64,000 nt of DNA, taken from Burkholderiales bacterium Ga0077547 (lineage in GTDB: Bacteria > Pseudomonadota > Gammaproteobacteria > Burkholderiales > Burkholderiaceae_C). This document shows positions 7,386-16,807 of the stretch, in pieces. The stretch covers positions 1-64,000 of the forward strand of contig LNEY01000001.1 of the NCBI GenBank assembly GCA_001464195.1, written 5' to 3'. The notes under the pieces are model-generated. The model did not search any database. It was not told where the DNA came from and worked only from the letters and a program-made list of their open reading frames with translations. Positions within the stretch are counted from its first letter, which is position 1. Each line of letters starts with the position of its first letter. A program made the position numbers and the translations under genes.

Positions 7386-8299
7386 GCCTCCCGAACGCTG
7401 AATTCAAGCACGCTGCTGGCGGTTTCCGACACGCCCGCACCAGCGTTCTGCGGGCTGTGGTCCAACTGCACCGTCACCACGCCGCCGGACGCACCGGTGG
7501 CGTTGTAGCTGAAGCGGCAGTCCTGCACCTGCAGCGCCAGCGGGGCCGACAAGGTGCCGCCACCGAACGCGGTGGGCTGCACCGTGGCCACCGCATATCC
7601 CCAACGCCGGGTCAGTCGGCGGGTGGCGAGGTTGCACTCGTAAGTCACCGGCATCGAGACGACGTAGAAGCGCTTGTTGGCCGGGGCCAGCGCGAAGCTG
7701 TGGGCGGCCATCGTGATGCGGCTGCCCGTGCCGGTCGGCGTCATCGCCTGCAGCCGACTTTTGATGCCGCCGACCGGAAAGGCGGTGCCACCGAAATACG
7801 GGTCGCCCAGCGGGATGCCAGGGCCCAGCGGGTTGATGACCACGTAGTCGCTGCCCGCCACCGGCGCGCTGCCTTGCAATGGACCCAGCGTGGTGAAGCA
7901 GCTTTCGTTGCAGGCGAACTGCATCACGTCATTGCCGCAGGTCGCGGGGCAAGTGGCTGGCGTGCCGTCGGAGCCGCTGCGAAAGCGGCCCACGGCACGC
8001 ACTTCCAGGTATTCGAGCCAGCGCCCTGTCGGGTCGATGCGGATGCTGTTGGGCAGGGCCGTGGCCAGATCGGCGCGCAGCTTGGTGGCGGTGGCATCCA
8101 TGTCGCTGGCGGTCGTGGCGCGGCGTGTGGCCTCGACGTAGGCGCTCATCGGCAGCTGCAGCAGCGGCACCGTCACCATGGCCAAGATGCCCAGCAGCGT
8201 GATGGCCACCACCAGTTCCACCAGCGTGAAGCCGTGCTGCGCGCGCCACCTTGCGCGTGGACGCTGGGGAAACCCAGCGTCAGTAACTGTTCGGCGCAT
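7379..8299 (-). CDS. mshO: MSHA minor pilin MshO
   Basis: A 306-residue type IV prepilin-like protein. The leader ends in AQHG and is followed by FTLVELVVAITLLGILAMV, with cleavage after Gly and Glu at +5. The C-terminal domain is large and rich in paired cysteines (ATCPATCGNDVM, NESCFTTLG), typical of the bulky minor pilins at the pilus tip. It overlaps mshD by 20 bp, and mshP follows with a short overlap. Confidence 0.85.
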   Translation of the reverse strand: MRRTVTDAGFPQRPRARWRAQHGFTLVELVVAITLLGILAMVTVPLLQLPMSAYVEATRRATTASDMDATATKLRADLATALPNSIRIDPTGRWLEYLEVRAVGRFRSGSDGTPATCPATCGNDVMQFACNESCFTTLGPLQGSAPVAGSDYVVINPLGPGIPLGDPYFGGTAFPVGGIKSRLQAMTPTGTGSRITMAAHSFALAPANKRFYVVSMPVTYECNLATRRLTRRWGYAVATVQPTAFGGGTLSAPLALQVQDCRFSYNATGASGGVVTVQLDHSPQNAGAGVSETASSVLEFSVREAW

Positions 8300-8912
8300 G
8301 GCGTACCCGCAGTCCTTCGGCGACCACGGCGTCCTCGCCCGGGCAGCCCACGCTGACGATGACCCGCAGCGCCTGCGGGCGGCCGTTGCCGTCGTTGGCG
8401 GCCATGCCCGTCATCGCCTGCGCGGCCATGTTGACCCGCGCCGTGCAGCCGGCCAAGGGGCCGGTCGCATTGAGGAGGTTGCCCTGCTGATCGCACAGCC
8501 CGCCTGCGCAGCCCACGCCAGGCATGGCAAAGCCGGCGTAGTCGTTGACGTTGTCGTAGCGTGCCGCCGCGTTGTAGCGCGACTCACCCGCCTCGGGCCC
8601 CAGCACTTCCACCTGCGCCGTGCACCCGGAGCCGCCGACGCTCGCCGATGTCGCCAAAGCCGCGCGGCTGTCGTTCGGGTCGCAGTAGGTGAACGGCATG
8701 TGGGTCACTTCTGCGAGCAAGCCCTGGGCGTAGGCCAGCATCTGCCGGGTCTTCAGCGCCTCGGCCGATTGCGACGCCAGCCGGCCCGAGGCGCTGGTGA
8801 GTGCCACCGCAACGACGCCCAGCAGCACGATCACCATCAGCACGTCGATCAACGTGAAGCCCCCGACCCGCGGCGCAGGCGGGTACGACCGGGTCCGGCA
8901 CGAGGGTCTCAT
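8280..8912 (-). CDS. mshD: MSHA minor pilin MshD
   Basis: A 210-residue prepilin-like protein with a 17-residue leader ending in VGG and then FTLIDVLMVIVLLGVVAVAL. The residue at +5 is Asp rather than the near-universal Glu. The globular part has several cysteines (TYCDPND, GSGCTAQ, GVGCAGGLCDQ). Order A-C-D-O-P matches known MSHA loci. Start at 8912, 16 bp after the mshC stop. Confidence 0.8.
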   Translation of the reverse strand: MRPSCRTRSYPPAPRVGGFTLIDVLMVIVLLGVVAVALTSASGRLASQSAEALKTRQMLAYAQGLLAEVTHMPFTYCDPNDSRAALATSASVGGSGCTAQVEVLGPEAGESRYNAAARYDNVNDYAGFAMPGVGCAGGLCDQQGNLLNATGPLAGCTARVNMAAQAMTGMAANDGNGRPQALRVIVSVGCPGEDAVVAEGLRVRHAPNSY

Positions 8913-8928
8913 GGGCAGGCGCTGTGCG

Positions 8929-9381
8929 TCAGTAAACGATGCCGGTCTCGCGGCTCACCCGGTAGGTGTTGCCGCCGATCGTGACGACGTGATCGACGTT
9001 GGGCACTGGTTGTCCTGTGAGGGAGAAGCGCACCTGCGCCACGCCACCGAGCACCACGCCGCTGGGCACTGCAATGGCGAAGGGGTCGGTGCTGCCCGGT
9101 GTGGGCAAGGGCGCTGCAGGGTTGCACGCGGCGCCTGCGGCATACACCGCGCTGACGGCAGCGGGTGTCAACAGCACGCACACATCGCGCCTTTGCACGG
9201 TGGCGATCTTGCGGCTGTGCTGCAAAAGTGAACGCACCTGATCGAGAAAGCCGCGCTCTTGCAAGGCGCGGCGATCCGTCAGGCGGGGCAGGGCCACTGC
9301 CGCGAGCACACCCATCACCACCAGCACCATGACCAACTCGACCATGGTGAAGCCGCGGGCGTGGGCTCGCGGTCCAGCCAT
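8929..9381 (-). CDS. mshC: MSHA pilin-like protein MshC
   Basis: A 150-residue type IV pilin-like protein. A short leader ends in HARG, then FTMVELVMVLVVMGVLAAVALP, with Glu at +5. The globular domain resembles GspH/FimT-type minor pilins, with one cysteine pair (VCVLL, AACNPAA). The start codon overlaps the mshA stop (TGATG), so translation is probably coupled. Confidence 0.8.
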   Translation of the reverse strand: MAGPRAHARGFTMVELVMVLVVMGVLAAVALPRLTDRRALQERGFLDQVRSLLQHSRKIATVQRRDVCVLLTPAAVSAVYAAGAACNPAAPLPTPGSTDPFAIAVPSGVVLGGVAQVRFSLTGQPVPNVDHVVTIGGNTYRVSRETGIVY

Positions 9382-9917
9382 CAGCAGCCGGCGGTGTTGT
9401 TGGCTGAAATCGTCGGAGCCAAGCCCAGTGCGGTCGGTGCGGTGTAGGTGAACGAGCAGGTCGCAGCGGCAGTGCCGCCTGTGACCTGGAACGTCATCAC
9501 ACCGCCCGCGGCAACAGCGTCATAGCCTTCGGCTTGCAGCAGGGCACGGGTGGTTGCATTCGACGAAATCAAACCCGCACCTGCGACCACACCGTTCAGA
9601 TTGGCCGACGGGTACAAGAAGGTGACGTTGGTCAGGCCCTTCTCCGTGCAGATGGTGCCGTTGCCGTTGACGCCCACATTGGGAGTACCAAATGCACCGC
9701 AGGCCGGCTGAACCTGGCCTTGGCGCGCCAGCGCGCTGCCGTGCACCATGGCCGCAGCCGCCGCCACAGCGCCGCGTGCGGCGTTGAGCTTGGCCACGCG
9801 CGCATCTCGCTGCAAATTGGTGAAGCGCGGCAGTGCCACCGCTGCCAGCACGCCGAGGATGACGATCACGACGATCAACTCGATCATCGTGAAGCCGCGT
9901 TGGATGGGACGTTGCAT
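9381..9917 (-). CDS. mshA: Major MSHA-type pilin
   Basis: A 178-residue pilin. The very short leader MQRPIQRG is followed by FTMIELIVVIVILGVLAAVALP, a textbook type IV pilin N-terminus with Glu at +5. Two cysteine pairs occur (QPACGAFG with TICTEK, and ATCSFTYT with the terminal Cys), as in MshA pilins that use disulfides. Position as first pilin after mshG, with a 96-bp gap upstream that could hold its own promoter, supports its being the major subunit. No separate mshB is present, so this gene may cover that role. Confidence 0.85.
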   Translation of the reverse strand: MQRPIQRGFTMIELIVVIVILGVLAAVALPRFTNLQRDARVAKLNAARGAVAAAAAMVHGSALARQGQVQPACGAFGTPNVGVNGNGTICTEKGLTNVTFLYPSANLNGVVAGAGLISSNATTRALLQAEGYDAVAAGGVMTFQVTGGTAAATCSFTYTAPTALGLAPTISANNTAGC

Positions 9918-10013
9918 GGTGAACTCCGGAAAATGTGTGGTCGGGCGAGAGAGCCTGTCGGTTCCTCAAACGCTAGCCGATGAACCTGCCCCGTGTTTCG
10001 GCTGCTTTGTCGA

Positions 10014-11234
10014 TTACTTGATAGCGTGGCTGCTCATTTCCCACATCGGCATGAAGACGCCCAGCGCCAGCACCAGCACCATGCCGCCGAGCATCACGAT
10101 GAGCAGCGGCTCGACCTTGGCCGACAGCGTTTTCAGCTCGTACTCGACTTCCTGCTGGTACATCTGGCCGATTTCTTCGAGCATCTCGCCCAGCGTACCG
10201 GACTCCTCACCCACCATCACCATCTGCAGCACCACGGGCGTGAAGATGCCCGCGCGGGTGCTGGCCGACAGCAGCGTTTCGCCGTGCTCCACACCGGTGC
10301 GCATGCCATGGAGTGCATTCGAGACATGGGCGTTTTCCACCACCTGTGCGCTCAAGGTCAGGCCGTTGACGATGGGCACGCCGCTTTTGAACACCAAAGC
10401 GAGGCTGCGCGCGGCCTGCGACAGCACGCCCTTGCGCACGAGCGTGCCAGCGATCGGCAGACGCAGTTTCAAGCGGTCCCAGGCCAGCCGACCGGCACTG
10501 GTATTGACGAAGCTGCGTGCCGCCACAGCGGCGCCGACGGCCACCGCGAGCAACGCCCACCACCAGTCGAGCATGAAGTGCGAACTGCCCAGCAGGATGC
10601 GCGTCATCAGCGGCAGCTCGGCATTCATGTTCTCGAATACCTTGGCAAAGGCGGGGATCACCACCAGGTTGATCACGCAGATGGCGATCACCATCGCTGC
10701 GATCACGAAGCTCGGGTAGCGCAGTGCACTGCGCACCTGCTCGCGCATGAACTTCTGGAACTCGAGGTGCTTGAACAGCGACAGGAAGATCTCTTCCAGC
10801 CGACCGGTGGTTTCCCCCACCTTGATCATTGCGACGTAAAAGCCGTCGAACACGTCCGGGCGCCGGGCCATGGCGGCGGACAGGTCGAGCCCGGCATCGA
10901 GTGAGGCACTCAACTCGCGCATCAGCTTGGCTTCGGCAGCCGTACCGGCCGATTGCTCCAGCCCACGCAGTGCCCGCATGATGGGGATGCCCGAGCGCAT
11001 CAGGGTGTACATCTGCCGCGAAAACATCATCAGCGCCAGCGGCGTGATGCCGTTGCGCCCCAACAGCTTCGCGAGCACATCGCCGGCTTCCTGCACGTGT
11101 TGCACCGGCGCAATCACCAGCGGCGTCACGCCCGTGCCGATCAGCCAGTCGGCCACATGCCCGGGCGTCTGCGCCTCCAGCGTGCCGGTGACAACCCGGC
11201 GCGCGGCATCGCGACCCGACCAGGTGAAGTTCAT
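10014..11234 (-). CDS. mshG: MSHA inner-membrane platform protein MshG (GspF/PilC family)
   Basis: A 406-residue polytopic platform protein of the T2SS F / PilC family. Two homologous cytoplasmic helical domains (about residues 70-195 and 270-395) are separated and followed by transmembrane helices (SFVIAAMVIAICVINLVVIP, PLLIVMLGGMVLVLALGVF). The family signatures RQMYTLMRSGIPIMRAL and KVGETTGRLEEIF are present. It couples the MshE ATPase to pilin extraction from the inner membrane. It lies directly after mshE. Confidence 0.9.
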   Translation of the reverse strand: MNFTWSGRDAARRVVTGTLEAQTPGHVADWLIGTGVTPLVIAPVQHVQEAGDVLAKLLGRNGITPLALMMFSRQMYTLMRSGIPIMRALRGLEQSAGTAAEAKLMRELSASLDAGLDLSAAMARRPDVFDGFYVAMIKVGETTGRLEEIFLSLFKHLEFQKFMREQVRSALRYPSFVIAAMVIAICVINLVVIPAFAKVFENMNAELPLMTRILLGSSHFMLDWWWALLAVAVGAAVAARSFVNTSAGRLAWDRLKLRLPIAGTLVRKGVLSQAARSLALVFKSGVPIVNGLTLSAQVVENAHVSNALHGMRTGVEHGETLLSASTRAGIFTPVVLQMVMVGEESGTLGEMLEEIGQMYQQEVEYELKTLSAKVEPLLIVMLGGMVLVLALGVFMPMWEMSSHAIK

Positions 11235-11274
11235 GGCGCGGCCTCAGCGCAGCCGTTACGCACGCGGCACATGG

Positions 11275-12978
11275 TCAGGTCTGGCTGGTGACGCGCATCG
11301 CCTCGGCGACGGTCGTGCGCCCCGAACTGGCCAGGCGCACGCCATCGGCGCGCAGCGTGTGGTCGGCAAATTTCTCGCGCGCCACCCGCATGAATTCGCT
11401 CGGGTCGCTGTGGCCGGCGGCATGCACCAGCTCAGGCGTCATCTCGATCATTTCGTAGACGCCCGTGCGGCCCTTGTAGCCGGTGCCCCGGCACTGGTCG
11501 CAACCGGCGCCGTGGTAGAAATTGGCGGGCTCCAGGCTCTCGAAGTCGTCGCCCAGTTCGAACGACAGCCACTCGCGCTCGAGCGCGGTCAATTCGTGCG
11601 CCGTGCGGCAGTTTTCGCAGATGGTGCGCAGCAGTCGCTGCGCAATCACCAGCCGCAGGCCGAGCGCCACCATGTACGGCGCTATGCCCATGTCTTGCAG
11701 GCGGATCGCCGCACCCGCTGCGTCGTTGGTGTGCAAGGTGGAGAGCACCAGGTGGCCGGTCAGCGCGGCACGCAGACCGATCTCGGCGGTTTCCTGGTCG
11801 CGCATTTCACCCACCAGCAGCACATCCGGGTCTTGCCGCAGGCAACTGCGCAGCACGCGGGCAAAGGTCAGGTCGATTTTTTCGTGCACCTGCACCTGAT
11901 TCAGCCCCGGCAGGCGGTATTCGACCGGATCTTCGACGGTGATGATCTTGGTTTCGGGCTTGTTCAGCTCGGCCAGCGCCGCATACAGCGTGGTGGTCTT
12001 GCCGCTGCCGGTGGGGCCGGTCACCAGGATCAGCCCAGAGGTCACGCCCAGATTAGCGCGCAGGCGTTGCAGCACGGCCGGTGGCATGTCGAGCGCATCG
12101 AGGCGAAGCCGGTCGGTGTTCTGCGCCAGCAGCCGCATCACGACCGACTCGCCATGCTGCGTCGGCAGTGTCGAGATGCGCACATCGACGGCTGTCGCGC
12201 CGATCGCGAGCTGGAAGCGACCGTCCTGCGGCAGGCGCTTTTCGGCAATGTCGAGCGAGGACATCAGCTTCAAGCGCTGCACCATCGCCCCCGCGATCTT
12301 CGGGTCATAGCTGTTCTGGATGGCCATCACGCCGTCGACGCGGGTGCGCACGACGACAGTTTTTTCCTGCGGCTCGATGTGCACGTCGGACACCGACTGT
12401 GTTATCGCTGTCTCGAAAATCGATTGCAGCAGCCGAACGATGGGGGCGTCGTCGCTGCCCACGGTGAAGTCCAGGCCGGCGAGGGTCGGCGTCTGGCCGA
12501 TGTCGGCCGCCACCTCGTTGGCCAGGCCCGCCATCTCGTCGCGGCGCTGGTAGATGCGCTCGATGCTGTCGAGCAGCAAGCGTTCGGTGACGACCACCGG
12601 CTGCACCTTGACGCGCAACAGCCGCACGACCTCGTCGTGGGCGTACATGTCGGTCGGGTCGGAAAAGCCGACCACCAGCGAGTTGCCTTTTTCCTCCAGC
12701 ACGATGGCGCGGAAACGCCGTGCCTGTGCTTCGGGCAGCCGGCGCACCAGCGCGGCATCGAACTCGCGGCGGCGCAGGTCGATGAACTGGATGTTCATCT
12801 GCCGCGCCACCACCTCGGCGATCTTGTCGTCGCTGACAAAGCCCAGATCGCTCAAGGTGCGACCGAGTCGGCGGCCGGTTTTCTTCTGCTCGTCGAGCGC
12901 CTGCGTCAGCTGGGCTGGCGTCAGCAGGTCGGCGGCAACCAGGGCGTCGCCGAGTCGAAATTTTTGAGGTGCGTTCAT
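11275..12978 (-). CDS. mshE: MSHA extension ATPase MshE with c-di-GMP-binding MshEN domain
   Basis: A 567-residue secretion ATPase of the GspE/PilB family. At the N-terminus two 24-residue MshEN motifs, starting at Arg8 (RLGDALVAADLL...) and Arg37 (RLGRTLSDLGFV...) and separated by exactly 5 residues, match the published consensus for c-di-GMP binding. The C-terminal ATPase has Walker A GPTGSGKTTT, Asp boxes, Walker B LLVGEMRDQETAEI and the zinc tetrad CENC...CDQC. It powers pilus extension; c-di-GMP dependence follows from established MshE work and motif identity. It lies between mshN and mshG. Confidence 0.92.
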   Translation of the reverse strand: MNAPQKFRLGDALVAADLLTPAQLTQALDEQKKTGRRLGRTLSDLGFVSDDKIAEVVARQMNIQFIDLRRREFDAALVRRLPEAQARRFRAIVLEEKGNSLVVGFSDPTDMYAHDEVVRLLRVKVQPVVVTERLLLDSIERIYQRRDEMAGLANEVAADIGQTPTLAGLDFTVGSDDAPIVRLLQSIFETAITQSVSDVHIEPQEKTVVVRTRVDGVMAIQNSYDPKIAGAMVQRLKLMSSLDIAEKRLPQDGRFQLAIGATAVDVRISTLPTQHGESVVMRLLAQNTDRLRLDALDMPPAVLQRLRANLGVTSGLILVTGPTGSGKTTTLYAALAELNKPETKIITVEDPVEYRLPGLNQVQVHEKIDLTFARVLRSCLRQDPDVLLVGEMRDQETAEIGLRAALTGHLVLSTLHTNDAAGAAIRLQDMGIAPYMVALGLRLVIAQRLLRTICENCRTAHELTALEREWLSFELGDDFESLEPANFYHGAGCDQCRGTGYKGRTGVYEMIEMTPELVHAAGHSDPSEFMRVAREKFADHTLRADGVRLASSGRTTVAEAMRVTSQT

Positions 12979-12996
12979 GTCAGCTCGGAGTGGACG

Positions 12997-14133
12997 TCAT
13001 TCACGGACCGCGAGCTTTTGCTCGACGTAAGCCAGTGCATCGCCGCGCAACGATCCGAGGGCGCGTGCGCGCTGCAACGCCTGACGCGCCAAGGGGGCCT
13101 GTCCACTGGAATCGAGCGACACCCCCAGGCCGAACCACCATGCCGCGTTGTCAGGTTGCAGGCGCAGAGCTGCCTCGTAGGCCGCAGCGGCCTCGGCGTA
13201 GCGCTCGGCGCGCGCGAGCAGCGCTGCACGCAGGCCGTGGCCACCGACATCCAGCGCGGGTGCGGCGCTGAGCCGGTCGAGCGCGGCCTGTGCTGAGCCG
13301 CTTTCGGCTTCGATGCGGGCCAGCAGCACGATCAGATGCGGCTGCTGGGGCTGGCGTTCCAGCCCGTCGCGCATCAGCGAGGCAGCGTCGGCCAGGCGCT
13401 TGGATTCGATCATCAACACCGCCGCCAGTTCACGCGCTGCGAGGTGGTCGGGGTCTGACTTCAGAGCGTCGAGGGCCAGCCCGATCGCGGCGTTGCTGTG
13501 CCCGCCTGCTGCCTGGTCGATCGCCTGCTGGTAGGCGATGGCTGCGCGCTGTGTGCCGCTGGGGGCTATGACTCGTTTCTCGACGCTGCCGGGGGTGGGC
13601 GCCGGCAGGGAGGCCACCGGCATCACGGTCGCAGGGGCTGACGTGGCGACCATGGCCAGGGCCAGTGGGCTGGCTGACTCTGTCTTGATCGAAAGCGCGG
13701 GCCATGCGGCCACCGCGATCGGCACAGGTGCTGAGGGCAAACGCGTGGGCGCAGGCGCTGCCATGCGCGGTGAGGTCGCTGCGGTCAGCGCAGCAGGCTC
13801 CGGCGGCACACTCGCCGCCACGGGGGTGTCCTCGGCCTCACGCAGGGCATCGGCCTCGGGCAGCAGCCCGGCCTGACCCGGCGGGGCAGCCATGAAGTCT
13901 TGCGGGATCGACAGCGGCTGTGGTGCCGCAGGCGCTGCGCCCAACAACCCGGGCCACTCGCCGAAGGCTGCCGCCGAGGCCAATGCGAGGCCCGCGAGCG
14001 CGATCAGCCCGAGTCGGCGCGGCGAGCCTGGTGGCAGGGCCTGCACCGGTCCGGCCAAGGCGGTTGCGGTGCTGTCGGGGGTGGTGGCTCGGCGCTCATC
14101 CAATTGCGACAGCATGCGGTTGATCACGCTCAT
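12997..14133 (-). CDS. mshN: MSHA biogenesis TPR protein MshN
   Basis: A 378-residue bitopic protein. It begins MSVINRMLSQLDERR, the characteristic MshN opening, followed by one transmembrane segment (about residues 40-60, LGLIALAGLALASAAAF), a long Ala/Pro-rich linker and C-terminal TPR repeats (from about residue 190). Start set at 14133 rather than the longer 14169 because the ATGA there overlaps the mshM stop and the family begins at MSVIN. It is thought to link inner-membrane parts to the secretin complex. Confidence 0.88.
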   Translation of the reverse strand: MSVINRMLSQLDERRATTPDSTATALAGPVQALPPGSPRRLGLIALAGLALASAAAFGEWPGLLGAAPAAPQPLSIPQDFMAAPPGQAGLLPEADALREAEDTPVAASVPPEPAALTAATSPRMAAPAPTRLPSAPVPIAVAAWPALSIKTESASPLALAMVATSAPATVMPVASLPAPTPGSVEKRVIAPSGTQRAAIAYQQAIDQAAGGHSNAAIGLALDALKSDPDHLAARELAAVLMIESKRLADAASLMRDGLERQPQQPHLIVLLARIEAESGSAQAALDRLSAAPALDVGGHGLRAALLARAERYAEAAAAYEAALRLQPDNAAWWFGLGVSLDSSGQAPLARQALQRARALGSLRGDALAYVEQKLAVRE

Positions 14134-14984
14134 GATGGGGCTCCGTTGAGTCGCCGCAGCGGCGTCCATCCGGCGGTTGCGGCACCGTCGCTGATGGCGG
14201 CCCAGGCATCACGCCAACCCACCGTGTGTGCGCCTCGGCCATAGGCCAGCATCAGCCCCTTGTGCGCCAGGATGTTGGCGCGCCGCGGCACGCCACGGGT
14301 CGCACGCCACAGCAGCCAGCGGGCCCCCGTGCTGAAGACCGGTGCGCCGCGCCAGCCGGCCACTTGCAGGCGATGGGTCAGGTACTGGTCGAAGTCGTCA
14401 CGCGGCAGCCCGTGCAGCTGCGCCGAGAAGGCAATGCGACTGGCCAACGAACGCAGCGCACGGGTGCGCAGCAGATCGTCGAGTTCGGGCTGACCGAACA
14501 GCACGATCTGCAGCAGCTTGCGTTTGCCGGATTCGAGGTTGCTCAGCAGCCGCAGCACCTCCATGCATTCGAGACCCAGCGCTTGTGCCTCGTCCACGCA
14601 CAGCACCACCTGGCGACCGGCATCGGCCTGCCGCAGCAGCTCGGCTTGGAGACGCTGCACCAGGCCATGTTCGTCGAGGCCGCGCTGGCGTTTCAGATGG
14701 AGTTCGTCGCCAAGGGCTCGCAGCAAGCCGCACGGCGTGAGCCGTGGGTGGAGCAGGTAGGCGCTGGTCACGAGGCGATCGTCGAAGCTCGCGAGCAACT
14801 GGCGACACAGCAGCGTCTTGCCGGTGCCGACCTCGCCGGTGACCTTGACAAAGCCTTCGCCGCTGTCCAGCGCGACGCGCACGGTGTTCAGTGCGGCCTG
14901 GTGTGGTCGCCCCCGGTAGGCAAATCCGGTGTCGGGGGTGATGGCGTAGGGGAACTCACGCAGACCGAAGTGTTCGAGGTACAT
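14130..14984 (-). CDS. mshM: MSHA AAA ATPase MshM (ExeA-like)
   Basis: A 284-residue AAA+ ATPase of the ExeA/GspA type. The opening MYLEHFGLREFPYAITPD is the family hallmark, with Walker A TGEVGTGKT and Walker B VVLCVDEAQAL. No C-terminal peptidoglycan-binding domain or transmembrane helix is seen. It probably helps secretin assembly. A paralogous ATPase of the same superfamily starts at 63464 in the exopolysaccharide locus. Confidence 0.88.
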   Translation of the reverse strand: MYLEHFGLREFPYAITPDTGFAYRGRPHQAALNTVRVALDSGEGFVKVTGEVGTGKTLLCRQLLASFDDRLVTSAYLLHPRLTPCGLLRALGDELHLKRQRGLDEHGLVQRLQAELLRQADAGRQVVLCVDEAQALGLECMEVLRLLSNLESGKRKLLQIVLFGQPELDDLLRTRALRSLASRIAFSAQLHGLPRDDFDQYLTHRLQVAGWRGAPVFSTGARWLLWRATRGVPRRANILAHKGLMLAYGRGAHTVGWRDAWAAISDGAATAGWTPLRRLNGAPS

Positions 14985-15043
14985 GTCAGGGCTTTCGCTG
15001 CCGCAGAAGTCGGTGGTGGGCGCAGGGGCGGGTGGTCAGCGGA

Positions 15044-16807
15044 TCACTGCGCCGCCGAGCCGCTGCCGAGGCGGTTCATGCGTTCGTCGGTGGCGGCGAT
15101 GTCTTCGCGCCATTGCGCGTCGCCCTTGATGACCGTGGGCTTGATCAGGAACACCAGCTCGCGCTTGTCGAGGCTTTTGTCGGTGCGCTTGAACAGGTTG
15201 CCAGCCACCGGGATGTCGCCGGCCCCAGGCACCTGTGAGTGGCTGCCGGTCTGGCGTTGCTGCATCAGCCCGCCGATGGCGACGATGTAGCCGTCTTGCA
15301 CCCGCACCACGGTGTCGGTTTCGTTGACGTTGCTCGACGCCAGGGGCAGCGTGAAGCTGCCCAGCGTGCCGAGGTTGACGATGCGCGTGCGTTCCGACAC
15401 CTCGCTGACAGAAGGCCGCACATGCATGGTCACCATGCCGTCTTCGTCGATCTGCGGTGTGACGTCGAGCGCGATGCCCGAGAAGAAGGGCTGCACCGTG
15501 ATGGTGGGCGTCGTCACGTTGCCCGAGGCACTGGCCACCGTGGTGGTCGAGATGTTGGTGATGAAGAAGTCGTCGGTGCCCACACGCAGCACCGCTTTCT
15601 GGTTGTTGACCGCGGCCACCCGGGGTGACGACAGCACCTGCACCGAGCCCTGCGTTTCCAGGAAGGACAGCAGCCCGTTGAAGCCGCTGGTGGTGAACGC
15701 GACGCCCAGCAACCCCGTGCCACCGCTGGCGAACGGACTGGCCACCAACTGGCCCAAGGTGGTGGGAGTGACCGTGGGCGGCGTGGCACTGGCGTCGACA
15801 CCGGTGACGATCGAGCCCGAGCCGATGCCCGCCGCGCGGCCAATGCTGCCCGGCACGTTGATGCGGGTCGGGTCGGCGCCCACGGAAAAGCGGTGGTTGC
15901 CATTGCTCAGGCCCGCCCAGTTGATGCCGGACTCGAAGCCTTCCTTCAGGCTCACTTCGACGATCTTCGCTTCCAGCATCACCTGCCGTTCGATGGACAG
16001 CCGGGCCGAGCGCAGGAAGCTTTCGATCTCGCGCTGTTCTTTCGGCAGTGCCCGCACCACGACGGTGCCGGTGTGTTGCGACATCACCACTTGCCGCCCA
16101 CCCTCGGTGCCGACGATGGCCTTGAGTGCGGTGTCGAGTTCTTTCCAGAAATCGGCATCGTTGGTGGTGGCGATCTGGCTGCCTTCGCTGTTGTTGGTGG
16201 TGCTGTTGCCGCCGGCTGTGCCGCCAACACCACCAGTGCTGTGCGACGTGATGGAACCGGAGATGACCTTGGTGTCGCTGCGGCCCGTGCGTTTGGCGCT
16301 GGGGTAGCTGACCTGGAAGATCCGTGTTTGCAGCGTGGCGTCCTGGATGTAGACCCGCGTGCCGTCGATGCGGTACTCGAAGCCATGCACTTCGCGCATC
16401 ACCTCCAGCGCCTCGCGCATGGTCACTTCTTTCAGGTTGACACTGACGGTGCCGGCGAGCGTGGGTGGCAGCAAGATGCTGTAGCGCGAGCCCGAGGCCA
16501 TCGCGTGATACACCTGCTGCACCGTTGCGTTGCTGACCACCAGATCGAAGCGCTGCTCGGGCAGCGCGGCCGGCCGAGGCAGCGCCTGAGCCAAGGGCGG
16601 CAGCAGCGCCGCGCTGATGTGTTCGGGCACCTTGGGGGTCGGCCGATCCGCCAACGCCTGCTTCAGTTCGCTGCCAATGCGGTCTTGCGTGGTGCGCGGT
16701 GCGGGGCCGGTCTGGCAACCGGCCAGCAGCAGTGCCAAGGTGGTCACGCAGCCAGGCGCCAGGCTTCGCAGGGGGGTGGCGCGGGGGTCTCGAATCAGCA
16801 GGTTCAT
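15044..16807 (-). CDS. mshL: MSHA outer-membrane secretin MshL
   Basis: A 587-residue secretin lipoprotein. The signal peptide has a lipobox (LALLLAGC), followed by N-domains (STN-like, about 85-160) and the secretin core with VLSSPRVAAVNNQKAVLRVG near residue 390 and the C-terminal LVFLIKPTVI. It forms the ring through which the pilus crosses the outer membrane. Start set at 16807, where the ATGA overlaps the mshK stop and the lipoprotein leader begins; a longer frame to 16861 would bury the leader. Confidence 0.92.
   Translation of the reverse strand: MNLLIRDPRATPLRSLAPGCVTTLALLLAGCQTGPAPRTTQDRIGSELKQALADRPTPKVPEHISAALLPPLAQALPRPAALPEQRFDLVVSNATVQQVYHAMASGSRYSILLPPTLAGTVSVNLKEVTMREALEVMREVHGFEYRIDGTRVYIQDATLQTRIFQVSYPSAKRTGRSDTKVISGSITSHSTGGVGGTAGGNSTTNNSEGSQIATTNDADFWKELDTALKAIVGTEGGRQVVMSQHTGTVVVRALPKEQREIESFLRSARLSIERQVMLEAKIVEVSLKEGFESGINWAGLSNGNHRFSVGADPTRINVPGSIGRAAGIGSGSIVTGVDASATPPTVTPTTLGQLVASPFASGGTGLLGVAFTTSGFNGLLSFLETQGSVQVLSSPRVAAVNNQKAVLRVGTDDFFITNISTTTVASASGNVTTPTITVQPFFSGIALDVTPQIDEDGMVTMHVRPSVSEVSERTRIVNLGTLGSFTLPLASSNVNETDTVVRVQDGYIVAIGGLMQQRQTGSHSQVPGAGDIPVAGNLFKRTDKSLDKRELVFLIKPTVIKGDAQWREDIAATDERMNRLGSGSAAQ

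Noticed and set aside
10870-13296. 808-codon open frame on the plus strand across mshE/mshN
   Set aside because: Antisense to well-conserved mshG, mshE and mshN; His/Gln/Arg-rich composition typical of GC-rich complementary frames, with no recognisable domain.
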